Source of the DNA: Girardinichthys multiradiatus
Taxonomy: Eukaryota > Chordata > Actinopteri > Cyprinodontiformes > Goodeidae
Direction: 5' to 3'
Assembly: GCF_021462225.1 (NCBI RefSeq)
Contig: NC_061815.1
Coordinates: forward strand, 47,033,873-47,097,872
Length of the DNA stretch: 64,000 nucleotides
The notes under the pieces are model-generated. The model saw only the letters and a program-made list of their open reading frames with translations. It ran no database searches and was not told the DNA's origin. A program made the position numbers and the translations under genes. This document shows, in pieces, positions 11,215 through 22,152 of the stretch. Within the stretch, counting starts at the first letter, position 1. The number at the start of each line of letters is the position of its first letter.

Positions 11215-12815
11215 ATTTCAATTGCAATGGAGACATTTTTAACACCTCACTGGAGACATGTCATGTGCCAGCCTGCTTCAAGTCCTCCACCATCGTCCCT
11301 GTTCCCAAGAAGCCAAGGACCACAGGGCTTAATGACTTCAGACCCGTCGCCCTGACCTCTGTGGTGATGAAGTCCTTTGAGCGCCTTGTGCTCTCACACC
11401 TAAAAGACATCACCAACCCCCTCCTGGACCCCCTGCAGTTTGCCTACAGAGCCAACAGGTCTGTAGATGATGCAGTCAACCTAGCCCTTCACTTCATCCT
11501 CTGGCACCTGGACTCCACAGGAACCTACGCCAGGATCATGTTTGTGAATTTCAGCTCTGCCTTCAACACCATCGTCCCAGTTCTGCTCCAGGAGAAGCTC
11601 TCCCAGCTGAGTGTGCCCGACTCCACCTGCAGGTGGATCACTGACTTCCTGTCTGACAGGAAGCAGCGTGTGAGGTTGGGGAAGCACGTCTCTGACTCCC
11701 TGACCATCAGCACCGGTTCCCCCCAAGGCTGTGTTCTCTCTCCTCTGCTCTTCTCCCTGTACACCAACAGCTGCACCTCCAGTCACCAGTCTGTCAAGCT
11801 TCTGAAGTTTGCGGACGACACCACCCTGATCGGACTCATCTCTGATGGTGACGAGTCTGCGTACAGATGGGAGGTGGACCATCTGTTGGACTGGTGCAGC
11901 CAGAACAACCTTGAGTTCAACGCTCTAAAGACAGTGGAGATGGTTGTGGACTTCAGGCAGAACCCAGCCCCACCTGCCCCCATCACCCTCTGTGACTCCA
12001 CAATTGACACTGTGGAATCTTTCCGCTTCCTGGGAACCATCATCTCCCAGGATCTCAAGTGGGAGCCAAACATCAGCTCCCTCATCAAGAAAGCCCAGCA
12101 GAGGATGTTCTTCCTGCGGCAGCTGAAGAAATTCAACCTGCCAAAGACTATGATGGTGCACTTCTACACAGCCATCATTGAGTCCATCCTCACCTCCTCC
12201 ATCACCATCTGGTACGCCGCTGCTACAGCCAAGGATAAGGGCAGGCTGCAGCGTGTCATTCGGTCTGCTGAGAAGGTGATTGGCTGCAGTCTACTGTCGC
12301 TCCAGGAACTGTACACCTCCAGGACCCTGAAGCGGGCAGGGAAGATTCTGGCTGATCCCTCCCACCCTGGTCACAGACTCTTTGAGACTCTCCCCTCTGG
12401 CAGGAGGCTGCGGTCCATCCGGACCAAAACCTCACGCCACAAGAACAGTTTTTTCCCATCTGCCACCAGCCTTGTTAACAAAGCCCAGAAACCACCCTGA
12501 CACTCTCCCTTTCCCCACACCCCCTTTTTTTGCTGACAGGACACTTGTAACCTGCAACTCTATGCGTTACATTAACGCTCAGCTTGGACTCCTGCTTTAC
12601 TTGCACAATGATCACCTGCACTGTTGTATTGCTCTTGCATCTTATACTGCTCTACTTTTACTCTCACTCACTTAAAACTGTGCACATATATTTATATTAT
12701 ATTGTAGATATGTTTATACTGTTTAATTTGTATTGTATTGCACCGACTACGCCAAAACAAATTCCTTGTATGTCCAAAAACGTACTTGGCAATAAAGCTT
12801 TTCTGATTCTGAACA
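11215..12815 (+). mobile_element. 5'-truncated CR1/L2/Rex-type LINE
   Basis: It contains the reverse-transcriptase and C-terminal part of a non-LTR retrotransposon ORF, then a 3' untranslated region. The copy ends AATAAAGCTTTTCTGATTCTG, the tail shared with the copies at 9.6 and 16.1 kb. The endonuclease domain and the first part of the reverse transcriptase are missing. Base composition is much more GC-rich than the surroundings, as expected for a recent LINE insertion in AT-rich DNA. Confidence 0.85.
11225..12500 (+). pseudogene. LINE reverse transcriptase, truncated ORF
   Basis: The open frame runs without a stop to 12500; upstream codons from 11070 are host sequence fused by chance. Motifs in order: [37 protein letters not shown], motif A as [13 protein letters not shown], motif B as [19 protein letters not shown], motif C as FADDTTLIG, and the typical C-terminal [16 protein letters not shown]. 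In motif A the first catalytic Asp is Asn (codon AAT at 11547-11549), whereas related copies read FVDFSSAFNT. Missing endonuclease and a mutated active site mean it is a dead copy despite the long frame. Confidence 0.8.
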
Positions 12816-12912
12816 AAAAGGGAAAAAGAAGAAGCAAGAAGGGGAGAGAGGTGGGGCAATAAGGAAAAAGGGAGAGAAAAATAAAAGAATAGAGGAGAGA
12901 AAGAAAGAATTT
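12816..12912. repeat. Purine-rich low-complexity tract
   Basis: Almost only A and G on the plus strand (AAAAAGGGAAAAAGAAGAAG and similar), directly after the LINE tail. Confidence 0.7.
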
Positions 12913-13068
12913 GATTTTTTTTTAAAGGTAATTCTATTAAAAGGTTATCATACTGGAAATATCTCTCACGCATGCTTACAATATGCTTGCATGTAATGTG
13001 TTTAGTTTTAAAACTTTGTTTAAAAAAAATCTTTAGATTTTTATGTGTGAAGAAGGTTTCTTTCACTG

Positions 13069-15458
13069 ATAGTTGATAGTTGTTTTATTGTCTGTATCAA
13101 ATCTTTTGGTAGAGATTAAAGAAAAACATCACTCAGGTCTAATTTCATTTAGGTCCTAAAGACATAACAGGATTTTCTTTGGAAACAAGCACAAATGCTG
13201 ACACACCTTTCAGTGTCCTCTCCAAAGTCTTCACCTTTGGCTTAATGCAACGTTGTATAAAATCAAATGTCAGCCTCATCTGTCTCTGCTATCAAATGAA
13301 AAACAGTTGGTCCATCTTGGTCTGAGTAGCAATGTGAAGTAAATGTTGATGAATAATGAGCTGGACAGAGCAGCAGTGAGAGGAGACAAACAGCCTGGAG
13401 CAATGTAACAAGGTAAACAGACAACTGGGAGTCAGACGAGTGTTGAAGGTTGGAAGGTCATGTTGTCTACGATGCAGTATCTGCTAATGGCAATATATTG
13501 CATTATATTGACTACTCAGCTAGAACAACACACCATCTCGGCGTGCCAAGTGGGACTGAGAAAGACCACCTCCTCCACCGCTTGCAGCTGCCAAACCGCA
13601 GCGATGGCATTTTCTTCCAAAATGTGCATCATGCACCTCAGGGAGGCGGGTTCCACTGCACATTGGTCTCTGTTTGTGTTCAGGAGTGTGTGCATTCCCT
13701 TGCCTTTGTTTGTACATTCCCGTGTGTTAACACGGTGGCAGGCAGCTGTCCTTGACTCTATATTGACAGAGTGTGTGGGATCTGCACGGTATTTTTATCC
13801 ATTAGCCTGAGTGAGACAGCAGGTGGATGTTAAAACAAGGTCACGTGGTAGCAGCAGTCGTTGTGTGCGACTGTTTTGGGAACAAAAACTAGAAAATGCT
13901 GTTGTTGGGTTGTGGGTTAGGTTAAGGACTAAGATGTGAATTAAGTTTAGGTTAGGTCTAGGGTTAGGCATGTACTAGTAATGGATAGGTTTAGGGAAAG
14001 AGTAGGGGCTAGGCCATATAACTGAATGAAAAATGAATGGAAGTCAATGCAAAGTCCCCATAGGGATAGAAAAAACCAAGACATGTATTTTATTGCTCGA
14101 CTAAAAAAGCTTGAGTTATGTACACATACTGACCTTTAAAAGGTTAAACTTCCCAAAATGTTTTTTTTTCTGTTTGTTTTAAATCTGATAATGCAAAAAC
14201 TAAAACAAAGGATGCATCAAAACTAATGTTGATGCTAATCATTGACCATTCTCAGTGCATAATAACAACAACAATTATAATAAATTATACTTTATATTCT
14301 GCATTTTCTGGAAGTTGTTTTATAATTTTGGGTTTTATTGGTCGATAAAATGAGTGAAGAAATGCGAACAGACTGGTTAAAATCCCCCAATTCCATATGG
14401 ATATTTTAGGATAATATACTTTTAAAAAGTTGACTTATTATTAGTGGAAACCATTATTTATTAAACATTTTTGGCACTAATTAGGGTTTTTTTGTCTTGG
14501 GACAAATGCACTATGATTTTAAAGACCCTCTTAGGGGTTAATTTCAGAAGATTTTACAGTGTTTATTTGGAAGATGAAAAAGGAGAAAGTTCATGGGTGC
14601 CTTATAAATATGGAACCAAAAAGAAAATTTGTTGACTGCCCTTCATATTTTACAACTGTTTAAAACCTAAATACATTTGGCAGAAATAACTAAGTTAATT
14701 ATCGGTCTTATGAAGCACTGGGTGTTAAGAGGTTAAGATGGTAGAGCACGGAGATTTCACTGTTTTCCTTCCCTGCCCTGCAAGCTGAATCCAGCGATGC
14801 ACGCAAACTTACATTCCTCCGCCACCTGTTCAGAGTGTTCGAGACAAAGACGGCGCTCTCCTTTTAAGACATCCAGACAGCGTCCACTTCAACTTTTACT
14901 CCAGCTTGATATAAAAGATGTCACTCTGAACAATGCTGTGGCTGAGGAGTTCAGATGAACTTAATAATTATGCTGCCACAATCAGAGTTTAAAAGCCCTT
15001 GGAAGCTAATGTTTATTCCCCACCGTGGTCAGGCAGCCAGTGGACATGGCGACCGGTTGAAATAGGAATCAGGAAGGCATGTGAATGAGCTTAGCGGTGC
15101 CCACTTGAGCTGCCTGCCAAGATAAAACCCTTAAGAACTATAATGAACTCAGTCTCCAGTGGGATGCAAATGAGATGAACTATTGAGAGCAGAAGAGGAG
15201 TGTTTTGTCAGAATGAAAGGAAAATGTTTTGTAGAAAGAAGAGGTGGGTGCATCTTATTGAAAGCTGAGAAAACTGTTTTGGCAGGACGCATGTGTGAAC
15301 AGACCAAAGAGTAACGGACCTTTCTGATCCATCTGCTTTGATCAGCGCTGCTACCAGTTTATAATGAGGTTTAGAGATGAAGAAAAGTGTCTGAGGCACA
15401 GAAAATCAAAAACAGAACTGTGCTACAGAAACTCCAGTAGACTACAGCACCTCATACC
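13069..15458. other. Intronic sequence without recognised gene
   Basis: Around 13900-14070 there are degenerate GGTTAGG / GGGTTAGG motifs followed by a GAATGGAAGTCAATGCAAAG block that I believe recurs in fish non-coding DNA as an unclassified dispersed repeat. Two overlapping plus-strand frames at 13450-13810 have no recognisable product. Nothing else is supported. Confidence 0.35.
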
Positions 15459-15663
15459 TACAGTGTCATGCAAAAGTACTCATAGCTGTTGAACATTTAA
15501 CATTTTTTCACATTACAGCCACAAATAATTGTATACTTTAGTGGGTTTTTAGGTGAGACAAACACAAAGTAGTTCCTAATTGTTGAGTGGAAGATAAAGC
15601 ACAAAAGGCTTGAAACAAACCTTTTACAAATAAATATCTTAAAAAGTTCAGCATTCATTTGTT

Positions 15664-16100
15664 GTGGTGAAGAAAGAGCTGAGCCGAAAACCGAAGCTCT
15701 CGATTTACCGGTCTACGTTTCTACCCTCACCTATGGCCATGAACTTTGGGTCATGACCGAAAGAACAAGATCCCGGATACAAGCGGCTGAAATGAGCTTC
15801 CTCCGTAGGGTGGCCGGGCACTCCCTTAGAGATAGGGTGAGGAGCTCGGCCATCCGGGAGGGGCTCGGAGTAGAGCCGCTGCTCCTCCACATCGAGAGGA
15901 GCCAGTTGAGGTGGCTCAGGCATCTATACCGGATGCCTCCTGGACGCCTTCCTCGGGAGGTGTTCCAGGCACGTCCCACCGGGAGGAGGTCCAGGGGACG
16001 GCCCAGGACACGCTGGAGGGACTATGTCTCTCGGCTGGGCTGAGAAAGCCTTGGGTTCCCCCTGGAAGAGCTGGAGGAGGTGTCTGGGGAAAGGGAAGTC
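15664..16100 (+). mobile_element. LINE fragment (C-terminal ORF region)
   Basis: Translation gives the C-terminal part of a second type of non-LTR retrotransposon protein, with TERTRSRIQAAEMSFLRRVAG, LLHIERSQLRWLRHLYRMP and GRRSRGRPRTRWRDYVSRLG. The stop and short tail (EELEEVSGEREVW-like) follow in another frame. This C-terminus is common in fish LINE copies. I do not assign the clade. It is GC-rich against its surroundings. Confidence 0.7.
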
Positions 16101-16103
16101 TGG

Positions 16104-16334
16104 ACTCCTGCTTTACTTGCACAATGATCACCTGCACTGTTGTATTGCTCTTGCATCTTATACTGCTCTACTTTTACTCTCACTCACTTAAAACTGTGCA
16201 CATATATTTATATTATATTGTAGATATGTTTATACTGTTTAATTTGTATTGTATTGCACCAACTACGCCAAAACAAAGTCCTTGTATGTCCAAAAACGTA
16301 CTTGGCAATAAAGCTTTTCTGATTCTGATTCTGA
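16104..16334 (+). mobile_element. LINE 3' tail, second plus-strand copy
   Basis: It starts at ACTCCTGCTTTACTTGCACA and ends in ATTCTGATTCTGAT. It is nearly identical to the 3' end of the LINE at 11215-12815 and to the inverse of 9593-9845. It is joined directly to the previous LINE fragment. Confidence 0.8.
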
Positions 16335-17324
16335 TCTTCTCCCGAACCAGATCAATAAGTATTGGTGCCCCCCAGGGGTGTGTTCTATCCCCACTCCTCT
16401 TCTCCCTGTACACAAATGACTGCACCTCATCGAAAATGTTTGCAGATGACACCACGGTCATTGGCCTGATCCAGGACGGTGATGAGTCTGCATACAGGCA
16501 AGAGGTGGATCGGCTGATACGCTGGTGTTGTCAGAACTACCTGGAACTCAACCCACTCAAGACTGTGGAAATGGTGGTGGACTTTCGGAGAACACCACCC
16601 CCATACACCTCCCTCACCATCAACAACACCGTGTCGGCTGTGGACCACTTCAGATTCCTAGGAACCACCATCTCTGAGGACCTGAGATGGTCTTCACACA
16701 TAGACACTGTTCGAAAGAAGGCCCAGCAGAGACTGTACTTCCTGAGGCAACTCAAGAAGTTCAACCTTCCACAGGAGCTGCTGGTCATCTTCTACACTGC
16801 CATCATTCAATCTGTCCTGCCTTCATCCATCTCAGTGTGGTTTGGTTCATCCACAAAACAGGACAGGTCCAGACTGCAACGTATAATCAGGACTGCAGAG
16901 AGATTAATCAGGGATGACCTTCCCTCCATCCAGGACTTATACAGGTCTAGGGTCAAGAAAAGAGCTGGAAAAATCCCTGCAGACCCCACACACCCTGCAC
17001 ATAAACTGTTCAGAGCTTTACCTTCAGGCCGCCGCTACAGAGCACTGTTCACTAAAACCAGCCGCCACAGAGACAGTTTCTTCCCCCAGGCTGTTTCTCT
17101 GTTGAACATTCAATAGAGTACAAAACAACAACACGCTGAAGTTGCAAATCCACCTTTGTATATGTGTATATTGTATATATGTATTTATGGACATAAGGAT
17201 ATATGCAGAATATATCTTATAACACAAAAAAACAAAAAAGAAACCCAGAGAGCAAAGTGTACCTGAGTCAAATTTCTTGTTTGTTGTATGTACGAACTTG
17301 GCAATAAAGCTGATTCTGATTCTG
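16335..17324 (+). mobile_element. 5'-truncated CR1/L2/Rex-type LINE, second subfamily
   Basis: It begins inside reverse-transcriptase motif B ([18 protein letters not shown]), followed by motif C (MFADDTTVIG) and the C-terminal part ending LLNIQ at 17116. Then comes a 3' region with AATAAAGCTGATTCTGATTCTG. Its protein is related to, but clearly different from, the copy at 11.2 kb (for example FGSSTKQDRSRLQR against [14 protein letters not shown]). Motif A and everything before it are absent. Confidence 0.8.
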
Positions 17325-17450
17325 GGTGGAGCTAAATTCAGGACAATCCAGGAAGAAAACCTGTTAGAGGCTGCAGGAGACTTGAGACTGGGGTGGAGGT
17401 TCACCTTCCAGCAGGACAACCACCCTAAACATACAGCCAGAGTCAAGCTG
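17325..17450 (+). pseudogene. Tc1 transposase fragment
   Basis: A short plus-strand frame gives NLLEAAGDLRLGWRFTFQQD followed by NHPKHTARV. The Asp in QQDN is the second catalytic residue of a Tc1 transposase. It belongs to the split element at 15461-18004. Confidence 0.65.
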
Positions 17451-18004
17451 GACAATATACTGCATCGCAGTTGTCATTGCAATATTAGTGTAGGCAATAT
17501 CGCAACCGACAAGGACTGCTTGTACACAGTATTTGGTAGGACAGTATCAGACTATCACACTCTGCATATGGAAAATACATTTTGTGCCACTTGACTGGAC
17601 TCCATCTACTCTTTATGCCCGTGCCTGATTAATATCTTTAGTCGTGGAGATGGAAACTCAGAGAATTGTTGGAATGTTGTTTAATGAGTAAAAAAAGGGA
17701 ACCTAGCAGGAAATGTGGGTTAATCATAAAGATATATTGCAATTTTAAACAATCTTTTCACAATTTATTATATTTCCCTGCCCTAAGCCAGAGTTAAAGA
17801 CGCTCTTCATCTAATCCGACTGAGGTTGAGTATTTTGTAAAGGAAAACAGAAAAATTTTGAAAACCATGCCTCATTTTCCTTTCACTTCATTTCACTATG
17901 CACTACTTTGTGTTGGTCTATCAATACCCTAATCCTAACAGATTTAAGTTTGTGTTTGTACTACGACAAGTGATAAAAAGGGGAAGAATACGTTTGCTAG
18001 ACAC

Positions 18005-21000
18005 TATCCTTATGATTCCAAACAATACACAGCTTTGAGTCTTTGACTCTGCCAGGCTACAATCTTAAGATATAAGTTCAAACAGCTAATGGAACAACCA
18101 GAACATGTCCAGGACAACAATATTCTATGAAATAACAGACAAATCAGTATGATGTATTAAAAAAGGGAACAGTACAGGAGCTGCCATATTGATTACATAT
18201 TCAGAGGCTGCAGCAAATACTGCACTCCTGTCCTTGAGGGTAACAAGATAAGTTGTTCTACAAAAAAGGACAAACTTTACTCCCCTCCGTCTGGCAGGGT
18301 GTTACCATTATCCCCGCAGTACATCGAGCCACACTGACGCATGGTTCTACAGCTATCTAATTAACACTGCTGACTCAGTAGGAGCCCATAAAGTACTGGC
18401 AATGTTAAACAAAGAGATATATTCCAGTTTTTTCTGAAAGTAGTTAAAACATAAATAAGAGAAAAAATTACATTGAGACCTACAGGGCTGTGTGGTACCC
18501 ATTTCTCAAAAGCTAAAGCGGCATGTAGAAATAAACAATCCACCTATAAAATACCTGAAGCTTCATTCCTCCTGGAACAGGTATGGTCACAGTTTGTGTC
18601 CTTCTGGGTCCCAGTAGAGGCCCATTGTTGTCACTAATGCAGACATGCAACAGATCCAATAAGCAGCCTGCTGACAGTCCATTACCAGAGTATTGTTGTA
18701 CAGACCACAGCCTCAAACCCAACCACTGTGCAGAACTAACCATAAACAACCTAAACATGCAGTAGGTGCTGGCAATTAGTATCCACAATCTGAATAATGT
18801 GTGCAGAGAATAAAATGGCTGCAAAAACTGATTTTACATGGCTGTGATGAATAGTAATAAGCTTGTTTCCTTATAGTATCTACAGCATGTACCACTCAGG
18901 TGAACAGAGAGCAGGGCCACCATGAGTAGTTAACCTGACTACTCATCGTGTCTGTCTGCATCAATATTTTTAGTCAACACATTTTTTATGGATTTCTTTT
19001 TTTCATGCTCTAAATTTTTCAACAATCATAACAGCGTTACATCACTGTGGACACACACAGACACACCGAGGCCCTGTGTGTCTGTGTGTGTACTCATTGG
19101 TTACATGGTAACAAAGCATCAGATTTACAATCAAATGAGCTGCCATAAAAATGTTCCTCAAGTTCTCCAAGATCGAAAAGATCTCAAGTATTTAAAGTTG
19201 GGAGGTGTCAACCGCAGCTACAATAGAGCAATGCAAGATGAGCAGCTGAAAACACGACGGAAAAGACAAAGCTACATTGTTTTTTTGGGGTTTTTTTTTA
19301 AAAAGGGTCCTGACAGAACTCCATGAAGACAGAAACATTGTTTGTTTGCCACCATTAGATGCTGATTGATGAACAACCTGCCTGTGTGTATTAATGTGCA
19401 GTATTTCCGCAGACAACCATACATATATATTGAATAGCTGGATTATTGTGTTTAATATATCAATCGCAAGGAAAATTTGGAAGGATACAATACGCTTTAT
19501 GGACCCTCTGCATGTGCATAATACATTTATAATGGACCCTCATTCGCCCTGATGTCCTGAAGTTCATTCCCAGTGGCTCAGATGCTAAAGCTCACAGAGT
19601 TAGGATTGCGTTATGATTAAGAAAAAACAGCAGAGGGTCATCTGTAAATGGTATCATCATTGCAATTCCAAGCAATAGCATCACAACTACAGATTCCCCT
19701 GATATCATGCAGGCCTAGTATCCATTATTGCATTTTTTAAAGTAAAGAATATCAATAAAATATTTGTCTTTGGAGTTACACCTTATTGTGTATCGCTATG
19801 GTGAAAATATAATTTAAGTGAATATATTTATGTATGCTGTTTAATTTATTTTCCAGTGTAGGTTCACTGAGTATCAGCAAATATCAACATTTGAACATAT
19901 GCTTCAATGCAATTATCGTGTGCTGTTTAGCAGTACAGATGTACAAGTTAATGTAACTTGTATAATAGCTGGTCTGTTTTATTTTCAGAGCATTAGGTGG
20001 GTTTGTGTGGCTCTGACTGTGTGTGATGAATTACAAGAAAGATTGCGATGAATTTTTAAATATTTTATCATTATTACCATAAACACCACAAAACAAATGT
20101 GTAATATAATTTTAAGTACAAATCATTCCTACTCCTGCCTGAATTGAGGAGCATTGTCTCTTTGTAATTAGGGTGAATTATTTCAATTAAAATCTTGTCT
20201 TATTTTAGGATCTCCAACCACAACAACAGCTTAGAGAGGATTCAACACAGGACCTGCAGCAATACTGGAGACAAAGGGATCTCTCTGCTCCATCACTGAA
20301 CCTCAACCTCGCGGGTCCTTTTCCCGGGAAAAATGCCAAATGTTTTTCCAAATCAAACCCGCCCCATCTCGTTCAGACAAAGTCCTCAAAGAGGTGTGCT
20401 GCAATAATCGCAAAGTTACGCAACGTCATATATAAAGATCAATTCATGAGAGCTCAAAGGAAAAACAAGAAGAAAGAGTAGAGGGGATAAAGTGGGATGG
20501 AGATATGCTTTAATCTTCCCAGGTCAAATGGCTTGCCTGGTGGCCAAAATGTTCCCTAAACGCTCGGCTCCAGCTTCACCTCCTTCGCTGTGCTGCTGTC
20601 CAATTAACTTTACACAAAAAGGAGCCAAAGCCTGGAAGAGAGTTGCTAATGAGACCCCAAAGAGGAACACAAAAGGAGAAAAGAACACAGGTTTGTCCCT
20701 GCTTGGGTTCAATTCTTTTTAGTTGAAGCATCAGTAAGCTTCGTTTCCTAAAGCACAGAGACATTAATCCCCAGACTCCCCCTGGTGAATCTGAAATATT
20801 TATTGAATCCAATAATCAATCCTTTACATCTCTGCTGCTTTGTCCTATGGCCTGCTGCATGAAATAACTGCAGAATCATAATGCCACTCCTGCAGCCGGT
20901 TGCTAAGGAACAGACACGGAACATTTCCTGTCCTTTTGGAGCTGCTTTCATGCAAGGGTTATTATTTCAAACCCTGAAAGCCACAAACACTCCGGGCTCA

Positions 21001-22081
21001 CTGGAGGGACACTGGGGCTTGTTTGTGAGTTGCTCTGGTTTTGTTCACAAAACGTTTGCTATTTTAGAGCATAGGGAGAAAATACACACCCAAATCTGTA
21101 AACATACTGATGAAAGTCTAAAGATAACCCAATCATTTTGCTTTACATATCAAATAATGCTGTTGAATGTTAATACTAAGCAGCTCTTGGGGCAGACTGG
21201 ACCAGAAATGCTACATCCGATTCAGGATAAGAAAACAGGTCCTGCAGCACAGAATGCACCACAATTATTATTTCTCGAAATACTTGTACGTTCATAATCT
21301 TTGGAAGCTATAATTGGAATTGAAAATTAAACATGATTATTTACACAGTTTTTTGTTGGTGTAATAGCTTACTAAAAACGTAACCTTATTAGATTTTAAA
21401 GACATCCTTGGCAGAGACTGTTGGTACTGTGTTTGGATGTTTTCCAAAGGGTATCTGGGCTGCAGGATTATCAGCACATAAAACAAGATGCTCCTTCTAC
21501 ACTGGGAGAAAGCCAGGGAGGTCCCTTTGTTACAAAGTGAAAAAACATTGTCAGCTATGCTTCATCATTACCGTAAAGAGGGGCCTTGTGCCTTTCTTTT
21601 AGTTGTAACTATTGGCCTTTTTCCTTTCACTTTAATCCCAAATGCTGGCTTGTCTACTTTCCACAGCATGAACATTTCATCCTATAGACTTGAAAACTGA
21701 CTCAGAGCTTATCTGTTTAGCTGTGTTTCTCTCCTAGATAAAGCCACTAAAGGAGCTATTACTGCCATTAAGACTTTACTTTTCATTAACATAGAAAGTA
21801 TTCCTGGATCAGTTCTTCTGTGTTTTTGTCTGTATGCCCTGTCTTCTCAAACCCACAGCCGGTCATGGCAGATGGCTGCTCACACTAACCCAGGTTCTGG
21901 TTCTGCTGCAGGTTTCTTTTCCGCTGCCCGTCCAGGAGGAGTCTGTGACTCGATGCAACCTGCTGGGTTGTTCAGTTTATTATCCAAATTGGTTAAAATG
22001 TTTTCTATTTTGGGCTATTGGATTTAAGGGGCCAAATAGACAAGCATTTCAAACTTTTCAGATTTGAATATGTAAAACCAA
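18005..22081. other. Intronic sequence without recognised gene
   Basis: No coding exon or transposon recognised apart from the small hairpin at 19051-19091. Several AT-rich stretches, and a patch near 19470-19780 of simple intronic character. Confidence 0.4.
19051..19091. repeat. Perfect 16-bp inverted repeat of CA/GT type
   Basis: ACACACACAGACACAC at 19051-19066 is the exact reverse complement of 19076-19091, with a 9-base loop (CGAGGCCCT). Confidence 0.85.
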
Positions 22082-22152
22082 TCTTTTATTTCCTTCCCAC
22101 TTCACAATTAATTGCACTACTTTGTATACATAAAATCGCAATAAAATATTTT
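22082..22152 (+). mobile_element. Tc1 terminal-repeat fragment
   Basis: CCTTCCCACTTCACAATTAA followed by TTGCACTACTTTGTATACAT resembles the right-end repeat of the element at 15461-18004. Solo fragment without a partner end. Confidence 0.4.

Larger units (their letters stand above)
15461..18004 (+). mobile_element. Old Tc1 element split by LINE insertions
   Basis: The left part (15461-15663) starts after TA with CAGTGTCATGCAAAAGTACT and continues with the ACAAACACAAAGTAG-type terminal-repeat sequence. The right part (about 17875-18004) is the degenerate inverse: CACTACTTTGTGTTGGTCTA, then GAATACGTTTGCTAGACAC. A transposase piece lies at 17325-17450. A stack of three LINE pieces occupies 15664-17324, and several hundred bases of transposase are missing. 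Reconstruction of one original element is inference from matching ends. Confidence 0.6.

Noticed and set aside
13450..13810. Overlapping open frames of 101 and 116 codons
   Set aside because: Two frames on the same strand overlap and a third is on the opposite strand; none shows a protein family.
13900..13970. TTAGGG-like motifs, possible interstitial telomere repeat
   Set aside because: Only scattered GGTTAGG units separated by unrelated bases; no tandem array.
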